Shown here piece after piece: positions 1-10,101 of a stretch of 64,000 bases of DNA. The notes under the pieces were generated by a model, which saw nothing but the letters and a program-made list of their open reading frames with translations, had not been told where the DNA came from and made no database searches. This stretch comes from Cronobacter sakazakii (GTDB taxonomy: Bacteria; Pseudomonadota; Gammaproteobacteria; Enterobacterales; Enterobacteriaceae). The stretch's first letter is position 1, and each line of letters starts with the position of its first letter. Where the stretch lies: positions 1,674,001-1,738,000 of the forward strand of contig NZ_CP011047.1 in assembly GCF_000982825.1 (NCBI RefSeq), read 5' to 3'. Made by a program: the position numbers and the translations under genes.

Positions 1-467
1 AGAATGCGATCGGCGTAGCCGATTTGCGACTGCGCCAGCGCGTAGCGGTCCATCTGCTGTCCGGCGTGTACGGCGTCCACCAGCGTGATGACGCCATCCA
101 GCAGATAGCGCTCGCACAGGGTGTCATTGGAGAAGAACGTCTGGACGATCGGACCGGGGTCTGCCATGCCGGTACACTCGATGATCACCCGATCGAATGT
201 GGTGACGCCGCCGTCCAGCAGTTCCAGCAAATCGAGCAGCGCCGATTCCAGTTCTTCCGAGCGGGTGCAGCAGATGCAGCCGTTGCTGAGCGTTTTCATT
301 TGCGTGGCGCGGCTGCCTAAGATTTCGCTGTCGATGGGCGTTTCGCCGAATTCGTTTTCAATGACCGCGATTTTATAGCCGTGGTTGGCTTCGAGAATAT
401 GACGCAGCAGCGTGGTTTTTCCGGCGCCAAGAAAGCCGGTTAATAGCGTGACCGCAACGGGTTGCAT
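1..467 (-). CDS. yjiA: YjiA GTPase of the CobW/COG0523 family (partial)
   Basis: Only the N-terminal ~155 residues are inside the window; the gene runs off the left edge. The protein starts MQPVAVTLLTGFLGAGKTTL, with a Walker A P-loop (GAGKTT) at about residues 13-18. It then shows the family's zinc-binding CxCC motif (GCICC, ~64-68) and an ECTGMADP switch segment. COG0523 proteins are zinc-binding GTPases thought to act as metallochaperones or in metal homeostasis; YjiA's client is not settled. The start is the ATG at 465-467, preceded by a GGAGGT Shine-Dalgarno. It lies 18 bp downstream of yjiX and btsT on the same strand, the same order as in E. coli, so co-transcription is likely. Confidence 0.93.
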   Translation of the reverse strand, partial: MQPVAVTLLTGFLGAGKTTLLRHILEANHGYKIAVIENEFGETPIDSEILGSRATQMKTLSNGCICCTRSEELESALLDLLELLDGGVTTFDRVIIECTGMADPGPIVQTFFSNDTLCERYLLDGVITLVDAVHAGQQMDRYALAQSQIGYADRI

Positions 468-485
468 GTTTACCTCCGGTAAGTG

Positions 486-689
486 TCAGCAGCAGCGCAT
501 GCCGCCTTCGCTGCTTCCGCCGTAACGCGCTTGCTGGCGCTCGCGGAAGAATTCGTCGTAGGTCATATACGGTTTATCCGGGTGATTGGTCTTCATATGC
601 TCAACGTAGTTGTCATAGTCCGGAATACCAATCAGCATTTTTGCCGCCTGACCCAGGTATTTTTTCGCTTGTCCTAAGTTACCAAACAT
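486..689 (-). CDS. yjiX: YjiX, small YbdD/YjiX-family protein
   Basis: A 67-residue protein beginning MFGNLGQAKKYLGQAAKM and ending with a GGMRCC tail. The family (DUF466) is almost always encoded next to CstA-type peptide or pyruvate transporters, as here with btsT; its biochemical role is unknown. I chose the ATG at 687-689 because a GGGGAA Shine-Dalgarno lies just upstream and the length fits the family. The same frame stays open to 839, but that extra stretch only translates intergenic repeats (RVGKRSAPT appears twice) and is not part of the gene. Confidence 0.92.
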   Translation of the reverse strand: MFGNLGQAKKYLGQAAKMLIGIPDYDNYVEHMKTNHPDKPYMTYDEFFRERQQARYGGSSEGGMRCC

Positions 690-752
690 TGTGTTCCCCA
701 GGCAGAAAAAGCCCGACGGTACGGGCCGGGGCTTGCGATTGTGTCGATGCAA

Positions 753-883
753 GGTGGGTGCGCTCCGCTTACCTACCCTACGGATGAAATCTGCACGTGC
801 GATGGTGGGTGCGCTCCGCTTACCCACCCTGGACAACAAATGAATCTGTTAAATGTAGGGCGGGTAAGCCTCGCGCACCCGCC
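753..883. repeat. Three copies of a 27-29-bp palindromic intergenic repeat
   Basis: Copies lie at 753-781, 804-830 (a 27-bp core) and 855-883. The first two read ggtgggtgcgctccgcttac and continue to a cctaccct or ccaccct end. The third is in the opposite orientation (gtagggcgggtaagc...gcacccgcc). Each copy is an imperfect inverted repeat. They sit in the 209-bp gap between btsT and yjiX, inside a likely operon, so hairpins in the transcript could affect mRNA stability or differential expression. The same family forms the tandem array at 57498-57769. Confidence 0.85.
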
Positions 884-898
884 GTTTCCGCCATCACA

Positions 899-3052
899 TT
901 AATGGTGCGATGAGGTTTTCACGCCGCCTTCCGGTACCGGCACATACGGCGTTTCTCTCGCGCACGGCTGTGCGGAACGACGCGCCTTCATCGCGGTGCG
1001 AACACCATAGAAAATGATGCTATACACCACCACCAGGAACAGAATGCTCAGGCCCGCGTTGGTGTAGTTGTTAATAACGATATGGTGCATGTTGGCTACC
1101 TGCTGCTCGGTCAGCTCCGCGCCGCCTGCGGCGATACGCGTTTTATATTCGTTCGCCATATAGAAGAAGCCTTCCATCTGCGGATTCACGCTAAAGAGCT
1201 TCATGCCGAGCGCCCAGGTGGTGCAGATAAGCAGCCACACCGCCGGCACCACGGTCACCCAGATATAACGGGTGCGCTTCATCTTCACCAGCACCACGGT
1301 CGCCAGCACCAGCGCCACGGCGGCCAGCATCTGGTTAGAGATACCGAACAGCGGCCACAGGCTCTTCACGCCGCCGAGCGGGTCCACCACGCCCTGATAG
1401 AGCAGATAACCCCACAGGCCGACGCAGCCCGCCGTCCCGACGATGCCCGCCACCAGCGAATCGGTTTTTTTCAGGAACGGCACAAAGTTGCCCACCAAAT
1501 CCTGGAACATAAAGCGGCCAGAACGGGTACCGGCGTCCAGCGCGGTCAGGATAAACAGCGCCTCGAACAGAATGCCAAAGTGATACCAGAAGCCCATATC
1601 CGCGGCCGGAATGATTTTGTGGAACACGTGGGCGATACCGACGGCAAGCGTCGGCGCGCCGCCCGCGCGGTTCAGTACAGACGGTTCGCCGATATCTTTG
1701 GCGGTCTGCATGATCTGCTCAGGCGTTATCACAAAACCCCAGGCGCTCACGGTCGCCGCCGCGTGGGCAGAAACATCCTTGAGCTGCGCCAGAATCAGCG
1801 GCGCGTTGTCGGTGCCCAGCTCATGCAGGTTCGGCATAGTGATGCCAAGCCCGGCGGGCGGGGTGTTCATCGCGAAATAGAGGCCCGGCTCGATGATAGA
1901 GGCCGCCACCAGCGCCATCACGGCGACGAAGGATTCCATCAGCATCGCGCCATAGCCGATAAAGCGCGCGTCGGTTTCGTTCGCCAGCAGCTTCGGCGTG
2001 GTGCCGGAGGCGATCAACGCATGGAAGCCGGAGACCGCGCCGCAGGCGATAGTAATAAACAGGAACGGGAACAGCGCGCCTTTCCACAGCGGCCCGGTGC
2101 CGTCGATATACTGCGTCACGGCAGGCATTTTCAGTTCCGGATTGAGGATCAGAATGCCCACCGCCAGGCCGACAATCACGCCGATTTTCAGGAACGTCGC
2201 CAGGTAGTCGCGCGGCGCCAGAATCAGCCACACCGGCAGCAGAGCGGAGACAAACGCGTAGCCCACCAGCGCGTAAGTGATCGTGGTGTCTTTAAAGGTC
2301 AGCGCCGGGCCCCAGTACGGGTCGGCTGCGATCACGCCGCCGAACCAGATAGACGCCACCAGCAGCACCACGCCGATAACCGACACTTCACCCACGCGCC
2401 CCGGACGGATAAAGCGCATGTAGATGCCCATAAACAGCGCGATCGGCACCGTCGAGCAGACGGTAAAGACACCCCACGGGCTCTCCGCCAGCGCTTTCAC
2501 CACGATAAGCGCCAGCACCGCGAGGATAATGATCATGATTAAGAAGCAGCCGAACAGCGCGATGGTACCCGGCACCGGGCCCATCTCCTCTTTGATCATC
2601 TCGCCAAGCGAGGCACCGTTCCGGCGCGAGGAGATAAACAGCACCATGAAATCCTGTACCGCGCCCGCCAGCACCACGCCTGCGAGCAGCCACAGCGTAC
2701 CGGGCAGGTAGCCCATCTGCGCAGCCAGCACCGGGCCCACCAGCGGCCCCGCGCCTGCGATGGCGGCGAAATGGTGGCCGAACAGCACGTAGCGGTTGGT
2801 GGGCACATAGTTCAGCCCGTCGTTATTAATGACTGCCGGGGTCGCGCGCGTTGGGTCGAGTTGCATCACGCGGCTGGCGATATACAAGCTGTAGTAGCGG
2901 TAAGCCACCAGGTAGATGGAGACCGAAGCCACCACGATCCACAAGGCGCTGACGCTCTCGCCGCGGCGTAATGCCACTACGGCAAGACAAAAGGCCCCGA
3001 TGACGCCAAGAAGCGCCCAGGGCAGATGTTTCATTACTGTTTTTTTGTCCAT
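899..3052 (-). CDS. btsT: BtsT, CstA-family pyruvate:proton symporter
   Basis: 717 residues, against 716 in E. coli BtsT (YjiY). It is an inner-membrane protein with many hydrophobic segments, from WALLGVIGAFCLAVVALRRG at the N-terminus to LSILFLVVVYSIIFYG near the C-terminus. The CstA signature segments NRYVLFGHHFAAIAGAGPLV and MGYLPGTLWLLAGVVLAGAV are intact. In E. coli the protein imports pyruvate and is induced through the BtsS/BtsR two-component system under nutrient limitation; I did not identify a BtsR site here. The C-terminal tail is hydrophilic and ends in SSHH. The neighbours yjiX and yjiA downstream and the chemoreceptor gene upstream match the E. coli btsT-tsr locus. Confidence 0.95.
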   Translation of the reverse strand: MDKKTVMKHLPWALLGVIGAFCLAVVALRRGESVSALWIVVASVSIYLVAYRYYSLYIASRVMQLDPTRATPAVINNDGLNYVPTNRYVLFGHHFAAIAGAGPLVGPVLAAQMGYLPGTLWLLAGVVLAGAVQDFMVLFISSRRNGASLGEMIKEEMGPVPGTIALFGCFLIMIIILAVLALIVVKALAESPWGVFTVCSTVPIALFMGIYMRFIRPGRVGEVSVIGVVLLVASIWFGGVIAADPYWGPALTFKDTTITYALVGYAFVSALLPVWLILAPRDYLATFLKIGVIVGLAVGILILNPELKMPAVTQYIDGTGPLWKGALFPFLFITIACGAVSGFHALIASGTTPKLLANETDARFIGYGAMLMESFVAVMALVAASIIEPGLYFAMNTPPAGLGITMPNLHELGTDNAPLILAQLKDVSAHAAATVSAWGFVITPEQIMQTAKDIGEPSVLNRAGGAPTLAVGIAHVFHKIIPAADMGFWYHFGILFEALFILTALDAGTRSGRFMFQDLVGNFVPFLKKTDSLVAGIVGTAGCVGLWGYLLYQGVVDPLGGVKSLWPLFGISNQMLAAVALVLATVVLVKMKRTRYIWVTVVPAVWLLICTTWALGMKLFSVNPQMEGFFYMANEYKTRIAAGGAELTEQQVANMHHIVINNYTNAGLSILFLVVVYSIIFYGVRTAMKARRSAQPCARETPYVPVPEGGVKTSSHH

Positions 3053-3870
3053 AGGAGACCTGCTTGTCAGACAGAGATAAAACCGGCTGTGACGTACATC
3101 CCTGGCGGCGCAGACGGCGGATAACCAAAAGATTTAAAACGCGCTTAATGATGACAAAACGCGCAGGCGGACTGGGCAGGGCTTCAACGAGCGGTTACAT
3201 AGCGGGGCGAACGGTCATATAGCGGAGCGAGCGGTTCGCCAGCGCCATGAGCGGCGCGGGTTCTGTGACGCCAGTCACGGGGGGCGGGTAGGAGGTAAGA
3301 GGTGGCATAGGCGTTCGACGCTGGCACACGACCCTATTCTCTTTCCGACCGGCATTCACTTTCCCGCTGGGTAATAATGGTAAAAAGTAAAATAGTTTCG
3401 CGTTGGTAATAAGTTGCCTTCTGAATTAATAATACATGATATATTTTAACTGTGATCGCGCGGGGAATGTGATACCCGTATCACTTTCAGTCAGGGTGAA
3501 CTACGGCGTTATTTTATACGCGCCCCGGAGATAAGCTTGATTATTAAGTGGTAATAAACATGAATTAAGCACTGGTTAATGAAGAGGCGAAAGCCTGAAA
3601 ATTTATTTGAAAATAAAATCTTCTGATAATCATTAACTTAAAAATATGTGAAAAAAGGAGAACAAATCTGGCCCAAAAATTTACGTTAAAAAGAAACGCA
3701 TAATTGTTTATTTAATGAACGCCAGATTGCGCTTAAGTCTCTACTTTTGCACTTAATTACCTGCGTGATAATATTTTTTTAACATATATCCTGTGATTAT
3801 TTTACCCAATATATTTTCTTTTTCTGATAATTATTGAATTTTTTTGAATCTGTTCAAATAGCGTAGGCGC
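3053..3870. other. Long intergenic region between btsT and the chemoreceptor gene
   Basis: About 820 bp with no credible gene. The part near btsT (3053-3330) is GC-rich and contains imperfect direct repeats of the form agcggnncgaacggt / agcggagcgagcggt around 3190-3240. From about 3380 on it turns strongly AT-rich, with several short palindromic TTATTA/TAATAA stretches. It must carry the btsT promoter and regulator sites and the upstream regulatory region of the chemoreceptor gene. No recognisable RNA gene was seen. Confidence 0.6.
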
Positions 3871-3898
3871 TAAAGGATCATTCTTTCACTGACGATAA
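3871..3898 (+). promoter_or_regulatory. Sigma-28 (FliA) type promoter
   Basis: The sequence has TAAAGGAT, a 12-base spacer and GACGATAA. The sigma-28 consensus is TAAAGTTT, 11 bases, GCCGATAA. The -10 half differs at one position, and the -35 core TAAA is intact; the spacer is one base longer than usual. The start codon is 29-44 bases downstream, as expected for a class 3 flagellar/chemotaxis gene such as tsr. Confidence 0.7.
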
Positions 3899-3926
3899 AC
3901 AGTTAAACAATTTTTATCATTTTAAC

Positions 3927-5882
3927 GTGATGGTGAATGCAATGGCTTTAGTGACGTCGTTTGGCGAGAAAGTGAATAATCTGAGCGTCGGCAAAAAACT
4001 GACGTCGGGTTTTATTATTGTGCTGTGCATTATGTTGCTGATTGCTGGTGCCGGAATTTATGGCTTTCGCCAGGTGGATGAGAATGCCCGTAAGGAAACG
4101 CTGACCGTCAGTATCGTGACTGCCCTGAACGAAGCGCGTATTAACCGCACGATCTTCCAGCTGACCGGCGAGGAAAAATACGCCGAGCTGAACGCCAGTG
4201 CGCTGCGTCAGGTGGGTGAGCAGCTCGCGTCGCTGTCGCAATTTAATATGGATACCGAAGGGCGCGCCCGGTTTGCGGCCATGCAAACCAATCTGCAAAC
4301 TTATCTCGGCGTGCGCGACAAATATATTCAGACGCTGCGCCAGCGTAATACGCTCGCCGCCGATCTGCATGAGCAGTGGCCGTCTCAGTTTATCGATCAG
4401 GCATCGGCGTATAGCGAGCAGGCGGACGCCAGCCCGCAGGCGGCGATGCTGGCGGCCCGTCTTGCCGCGAAAGCGCAGCAGATACGGAGCGCCGTCGACG
4501 CGCTGATCACTCATGGCGACCGCGAGACGCTGAACAAACTCAACGAGCTGCTGGGCAGTATCGACACAACCGCCGCGCAGCTGGGAGCCAGTACGCGTGA
4601 TACGCCGCTGCCGTGGCTCTCTGCATTGACCGATCAGACCCGTATGCTGCACAGCAGCGCCGCGCTGTTTGTGTCGGCTTCAGGCGATCAGCAGACACAA
4701 TCGACCGCGCTCAGCAACGCCGCGACCGCACTTAATGAAACGGTGAGCGAATTCCATGAGTTTCGCAAAATGCGCATGGCCAATTCCATCAGCCATGTTG
4801 AAACGCTGATGCTCACCGGGACGCTGGCAGGCGTATTGTTTGGGCTGATTGTCGCCGCGTTCATTACGCGCAATATCACCCGCCCGCTGCGTGAAACGTT
4901 AGCAGTGGCGAACCGCATCGCGCAGGGCGATTTGACCGTCACCGTCTCGTCGCTGCGCCGCGATGAACCGGGCCTGCTGATGCAGGCGGTCGGCACCATG
5001 AACGACAGCCTGAAAAGCATCATTACCCGTGTGCGTCACGGCGTCGATAACGTCTCGCGCGCGTCGTCAGAAATCGCTGCCGGGAATATCGATCTCTCAT
5101 CGCGCACCGAAGAGCAGTCCGCCGCCGTGGTGCAGACGGCGGCCAGCATGGAAGAGCTGACATCTACCGTGAAAGAAACCGCCGGTAACGCCCAGCAGGC
5201 AAGCCAGCTGGCCGCGCAGGCTTCCACCAACGCCGATCGCGGCGGGAAAGTGGTGAATGAAGTGGTCGAGACGATGCGTAATATCCAGGCGAGCTCCGGG
5301 AAAATCGCCGACATTATCAGCGTTATCAACGGTATTGCCTTCCAGACCAACATCCTGGCGCTGAACGCCGCCGTGGAAGCCGCGCGCGCCGGTGAGCAGG
5401 GCCGCGGGTTCGCCGTGGTGGCGGGGGAAGTTCGCACCCTGGCAAGCCGCAGCGCCACCGCCGCCAAAGAGATAGGCGCGCTGATTACGGAGGCGAACCA
5501 GCGTGTCGAAAACGGCGCGCAGCTGGTGGCGAGCGCTGGTGAAGCGATGGAAGATATCGTCGGCTCCGTCGCCAAAGTGCGTGAAATCATGGATGAGATC
5601 GCCCGCGCCTGTACCGAGCAGAGCCGCGGCATCGCGCAGATTGGCCAGGCCATGTCGGAAATGGACACCACGACCCAGCAGAACGCCGCGCTGGTGGAGG
5701 AATCCTCCGCGGCCGCCTCGTCGCTCGAAGAGCAGGCGCGCGAGCTGGAGCAGATGGTCGCGATATTTAACGTCGGCACCAGCGCGCCTCGCCGTGCTGA
5801 GCCCGCCGCCGTACCGGTCACGGCGCCTGCGCCGAAAGCGCTTGCGGTGGCGGGTGCTCAGGGCGAATGGGAACATTTTTAA
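3927..5882 (+). CDS. Methyl-accepting chemotaxis protein with a large periplasmic sensor domain
   Basis: 651 residues from GTG 3927; starts at ATG 3930 or 3942 are equally possible because no strong ribosome site decides. TM1 is at ~27-46, a periplasmic domain of ~245 residues follows, TM2 is at ~294-315, then HAMP and the cytoplasmic signalling hairpin. The hairpin tip (QTNILALNAAVEAARAGEQG) is near 470-490. The C-terminus ends in EWEHF, matching the NWETF-type pentapeptide that tethers CheR/CheB on high-abundance receptors. The gene occupies the tsr position next to btsT, but E. coli Tsr (551 aa) has a ~150-residue four-helix sensor. The extra ~95 residues suggest a longer helical sensor, such as the bimodular HBM type. 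The ligand is unknown. A sigma-28 promoter lies upstream and a terminator follows. Confidence 0.9.
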   Translation: MMVNAMALVTSFGEKVNNLSVGKKLTSGFIIVLCIMLLIAGAGIYGFRQVDENARKETLTVSIVTALNEARINRTIFQLTGEEKYAELNASALRQVGEQLASLSQFNMDTEGRARFAAMQTNLQTYLGVRDKYIQTLRQRNTLAADLHEQWPSQFIDQASAYSEQADASPQAAMLAARLAAKAQQIRSAVDALITHGDRETLNKLNELLGSIDTTAAQLGASTRDTPLPWLSALTDQTRMLHSSAALFVSASGDQQTQSTALSNAATALNETVSEFHEFRKMRMANSISHVETLMLTGTLAGVLFGLIVAAFITRNITRPLRETLAVANRIAQGDLTVTVSSLRRDEPGLLMQAVGTMNDSLKSIITRVRHGVDNVSRASSEIAAGNIDLSSRTEEQSAAVVQTAASMEELTSTVKETAGNAQQASQLAAQASTNADRGGKVVNEVVETMRNIQASSGKIADIISVINGIAFQTNILALNAAVEAARAGEQGRGFAVVAGEVRTLASRSATAAKEIGALITEANQRVENGAQLVASAGEAMEDIVGSVAKVREIMDEIARACTEQSRGIAQIGQAMSEMDTTTQQNAALVEESSAAASSLEEQARELEQMVAIFNVGTSAPRRAEPAAVPVTAPAPKALAVAGAQGEWEHF

Positions 5883-5903
5883 GCGTCAGCTCAGGCATAC
5901 ATT

Positions 5904-5928
5904 AACCCCGGCTTGCCGGGGTTTTTTT
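5904..5928 (+). terminator. Rho-independent terminator of the chemoreceptor gene
   Basis: A stem AACCCCGG / CCGGGGTT with loop CTTG is followed directly by a run of seven T. It lies 22 bp after the stop codon of the chemoreceptor gene and isolates it from crtZ. Confidence 0.9.
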
Positions 5929-5971
5929 ATTCGCAGAGGCAGGGCGATTCCCCCGACACTGACGCCTGGGT

Positions 5972-5980
5972 TGCTATACT
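5972..5980 (+). promoter_or_regulatory. Candidate extended -10 promoter of crtZ
   Basis: TGCTATACT fits the extended -10 element TGn-TATAAT with one mismatch. It lies ~77 bp before the crtZ start codon and after the terminator of the upstream gene, so crtZ should have its own promoter. No clear -35 is visible, as is common with extended -10 promoters. Confidence 0.45.
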
Positions 5981-6056
5981 CTCTGGGTTGCGGCGCGAAC
6001 CGCGCTTACGTTTCCCGGCAACAGGACGTTCCCTTCAGGCGGGCCCAGGAGAAATT

Positions 6057-6599
6057 ATGATTGTGCTGTATAACGTGGCGATTGTATTGCTGACGGTCGC
6101 GGCGATGGAAATCGTGGCGGCGCTGACGCACAAATATGTGATGCACGGCTGGGGATGGGGCTGGCATCTTTCCCACCATTCGCCGCGCAAAGGCTGGTTT
6201 GAAGTCAACGATCTCTACGCGGTGGTGTTTGCGGGCGTGGCGATTTTGCTTATTGCGCTTGGGGCAGGCGGACGCTGGCCGCTACAGTGGATTGGCGCGG
6301 GGATGACGCTCTACGGCGCGCTCTATTTTATCGTGCATGACGGGCTGGTTCACCAGCGCTGGCCGTTTCGCTATGTGCCGCGCCGGGGTTATCTGAAGCG
6401 GCTCTATCTGGCGCACCGGCTGCATCACGCGGTGCGCGGGCGCGAAGGCTGCGTCTCCTTTGGTTTTCTCTACGCGCCACCGGTGGCTAAGCTGCAGGCG
6501 GTGCTGCGTGAGCGTAACGGTCGTCCTGCGCGCGCGGCCGCTGCCAGAGCGCCGAAGGGCGAGGCGACGACGACGCGCCGCGAGAACTCACGGCCATAA
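6057..6599 (+). CDS. crtZ: CrtZ, beta-carotene hydroxylase
   Basis: 180 residues. It belongs to the membrane di-iron fatty-acid hydroxylase superfamily, which adds the 3 and 3' hydroxyls to beta-carotene to make zeaxanthin. All four histidine clusters are present: HKYVMH, HLSHH, HDGLVH and HRLHH. Hydrophobic segments at the N-terminus (VAIVLLTVAAMEIVAAL) and in the middle (VVFAGVAILLIALGAG) anchor it in the inner membrane. The ATG at 6057 has a strong AGGAGA ribosome site 5 bases upstream. It is the only gene of the cluster on the plus strand. Its last ~37 codons overlap the 3' end of crtB in antisense, and the overlapped tail (rich in A, R and T) lies beyond the last histidine motif and looks dispensable. 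Confidence 0.96.
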   Translation: MIVLYNVAIVLLTVAAMEIVAALTHKYVMHGWGWGWHLSHHSPRKGWFEVNDLYAVVFAGVAILLIALGAGGRWPLQWIGAGMTLYGALYFIVHDGLVHQRWPFRYVPRRGYLKRLYLAHRLHHAVRGREGCVSFGFLYAPPVAKLQAVLRERNGRPARAAAARAPKGEATTTRRENSRP

Positions 6600-7458
6600 C
6601 CGCGCCTTTCGCCAGCAGGGCCACTTTCTCGGCCTTGCTGGTGCCCTGACGCGTTTCCCACGCGTTAACGCCCGCGCGCTTCACCTTGACGCCAATCTCC
6701 CGGTAGACCCCATGCGCGGTGGCGATAGCCCAGGCGCTGCGTAGCGGCAGACCGGCAAGCCCGGCGCGCGCCGAGGCGTAATACGGCTCCGCTTCATCCA
6801 CCAGACGTGCGGCGAGACGCGCCAGCGCCGGGCGGTGCGCGCGGTCTGTCAGCGTGTCAGCGCGCAGCCCTTCCTCCTGAAGCCACACCTCAGGCAGATA
6901 ACAGCGCCCGATGGCGGCGTCTTCGACAATATCCCGCGCAATATTCGTGAGCTGAAACGCCAGGCCCAGATCGCAGGCGCGATCCAGCACGGCCTCATCG
7001 CGCACGCCCATCACGCGCGCCATCATCAGCCCCACCACGCCCGCCACGTGATAGCAGTAGCGCAGCGTGTCATCAAAGGTGTGATAGCGTTCTTCGCGCA
7101 CGTCCATCGCGAAGCCTTCCAGATGATCGAGCGCCAGCGCAGGCGGGATCTGATGTGCCAGCGCCACCTCCTGAAACGCCGCGAAATTTGGCTCGCGCAT
7201 CGGTTTGCCCGCGTAAGCCTCAAGCGTCAGCGCGCGCAGCAGAGCGATGCGCGCCTGCGGGGTGTCAGTCGGCGCGTCGGCCGCGCGAAAACCAAGCGCC
7301 TGCCCGTCAGTCACATCGTCGCAGTGGCGACACCAGGCGTAGAGCATCAGCGCGCTGCGCCGGGTTTTCGCGTCAAACAGTTTCGAGGCGGTGGCAAAGC
7401 TTTTGGAGCCCGCCTCGATGGTTTCAGTGGCATGCGTCAGCAGCGGTTTGTCACTCAT
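6487..7458 (-). CDS. crtB: CrtB, phytoene synthase
   Basis: 323 residues. It condenses two geranylgeranyl diphosphates head to head into 15-cis-phytoene, the first committed carotenoid step. The first Asp-rich motif is in YAWCRHCDDVTD (~41-52). The second signature is LGLAFQLTNIARDIVED (~172-188), followed by GRCYLP. The ATG overlaps the crtI stop as ATGA, so the two are probably translationally coupled. From memory the Pantoea enzyme ends near LWQRP (~309 aa); here ~15 extra residues follow that motif, and this tail lies wholly in the region antisense to crtZ. It is the last gene of the crtE-to-crtB operon. Confidence 0.96.
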   Translation of the reverse strand: MSDKPLLTHATETIEAGSKSFATASKLFDAKTRRSALMLYAWCRHCDDVTDGQALGFRAADAPTDTPQARIALLRALTLEAYAGKPMREPNFAAFQEVALAHQIPPALALDHLEGFAMDVREERYHTFDDTLRYCYHVAGVVGLMMARVMGVRDEAVLDRACDLGLAFQLTNIARDIVEDAAIGRCYLPEVWLQEEGLRADTLTDRAHRPALARLAARLVDEAEPYYASARAGLAGLPLRSAWAIATAHGVYREIGVKVKRAGVNAWETRQGTSKAEKVALLAKGAVMAVSSRGASSSPRPSALWQRPRAQDDRYAHAAPPAA

Positions 7459-8925
7459 GCATGCCCCTCCAGCATCAGCCCGGCGGTAGCCTTCGCCGAG
7501 CCGATAACCCCCGGAATGCCCGCGCCGGGGTGCGTGCCCGCGCCGACTAAATAGAGGTTATCGATGCGGCTGTCGCGGTTATGCGGGCGGAACCAGGCGC
7601 TCTGGGTGAGGATAGGCTCTACCGAAAACGCGGAGCCATGATACGCGCCGAGCTGGTCGCGGAAATCGAACGGCGTGAACATACGGTGCGTCACCAGTTG
7701 ATCGCGAAGGCCCGGCATATAGTGCTGCTCAAGATATTCAAAAATCCGGTCGCGCAGGCGCGGCCCTTCGACATCCCAGTTCAGGTTCGCGGTGCCGAGG
7801 TGCGGCACGGGGGCGAGCACGTAATAGCTGCCGCAGCCCGGCGGGGCCAGTGATGGATCGGTGACGCACGGCGCGTGCAGATAGAGCGAGAAGTCGTCCG
7901 CGAGTGAGTCGCGTTTGAAGATATCTTCAATCAGCCCTTTGTAGCGCGGCCCGAAGCAGACGGTGTGGTGTGCGAGCTGGCTGTGGTGGTGATTGAGCCC
8001 GAAATAGAGCACGAACAGCGAGTTGCTCATCCGCTTGCGGCGCAGCGAGGCCGCCTGCGAGACGCCGCGCGGGTGATGGCGCAGCAAGTTGTTGTAGGTA
8101 TGTACCACATCAGCATTCGACGCCACGGCGCGCGCGGGAATGCGTCGCCCGTCGGCGAGCGTCACGCCGCTGATTTTGTCGCCCTGGGTATCGAGGCGCG
8201 TCACTTTGGCGTTAAGTTCAATCTCGCCGCCCAGATCGGTAAACAGCTTCACCAGCCCCTGCACCAGCGCGCCGGTGCCGCCGCGGGCGAACCAGACGCC
8301 CCACTGGCGCTCCAGCGCGTGGATAAGCGTATAGATTGATGACGTCGCAAACGGGTTGCCGCCCACCAGCAGGGAATGGAAAGAGAACGCCTGGCGCAGA
8401 TGATCGTCTTCGATAAATTTCGACACCATGCCATACACACTGCGCCACGCCTGAAGACGCGCGAGCTGCGGGCCCGCGCGCAACATATCGCGAAACGAGA
8501 GGAACGGCACCGCGCCAAGCTTCAGATAGCCTTCTTTAAACACCGCCTGCGAATACGCGAGGAACTGGCGATAGCCTTCGACATCGCGCGGGTTGAAGCG
8601 GGCGATTTGCGCCTCAAGGCTCGCCTGATCGTTATCGTAATTAAACACCTGGCCGTTCTCCCAGCACAGGCGGTAGAACGGCGTGACGGGCAAAAGATCG
8701 ACATAATCGGCGATGTTTTTACCGGCCAGCGTGAACAGCTCCTCAATGGCTGAGGGATCGGTGATCACCGTTGGGCCGGCGTCAAAAGTAAACCCTTTAT
8801 CTTCATAAACATACGCCCGCCCGCCGGGTTTATCGCGCTGCTCAAGCAGTAAGGTGGGAACGCCCGCCGCCTGTAAGCGGATAGCCAGGGCCAGGCCGCC
8901 AAAGCCGGACCCGATAACAACAGTT

Positions 8926-8933
<8 letters not shown>
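7455..8933 (-). CDS. crtI: CrtI, phytoene desaturase (lycopene-forming)
   Basis: 492 residues. An FAD-dependent desaturase that takes phytoene through four dehydrogenations to lycopene. The N-terminal dinucleotide-binding fold is MTKTVVIGSGFGGLALAIRL followed by LLLEQRDKPGGRAY. The C-terminal bacterial-type signature is NLYLVGAGTHPGAGIPGVIG. Length is normal for the family. It overlaps crtY by 8 bp at its start and crtB by 4 bp at its end, so the reading of this operon is tightly coupled. It is probably a peripheral inner-membrane enzyme. Confidence 0.97.

Positions 8934-10097
<1,164 letters not shown>

Positions 10098-10101
<4 letters not shown>

Noticed and set aside
690..839. A longer YjiX starting at 839
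   Set aside because: The extra 50 codons only translate the intergenic palindromic repeats; the ATG at 689 has its own ribosome site and gives the family length.
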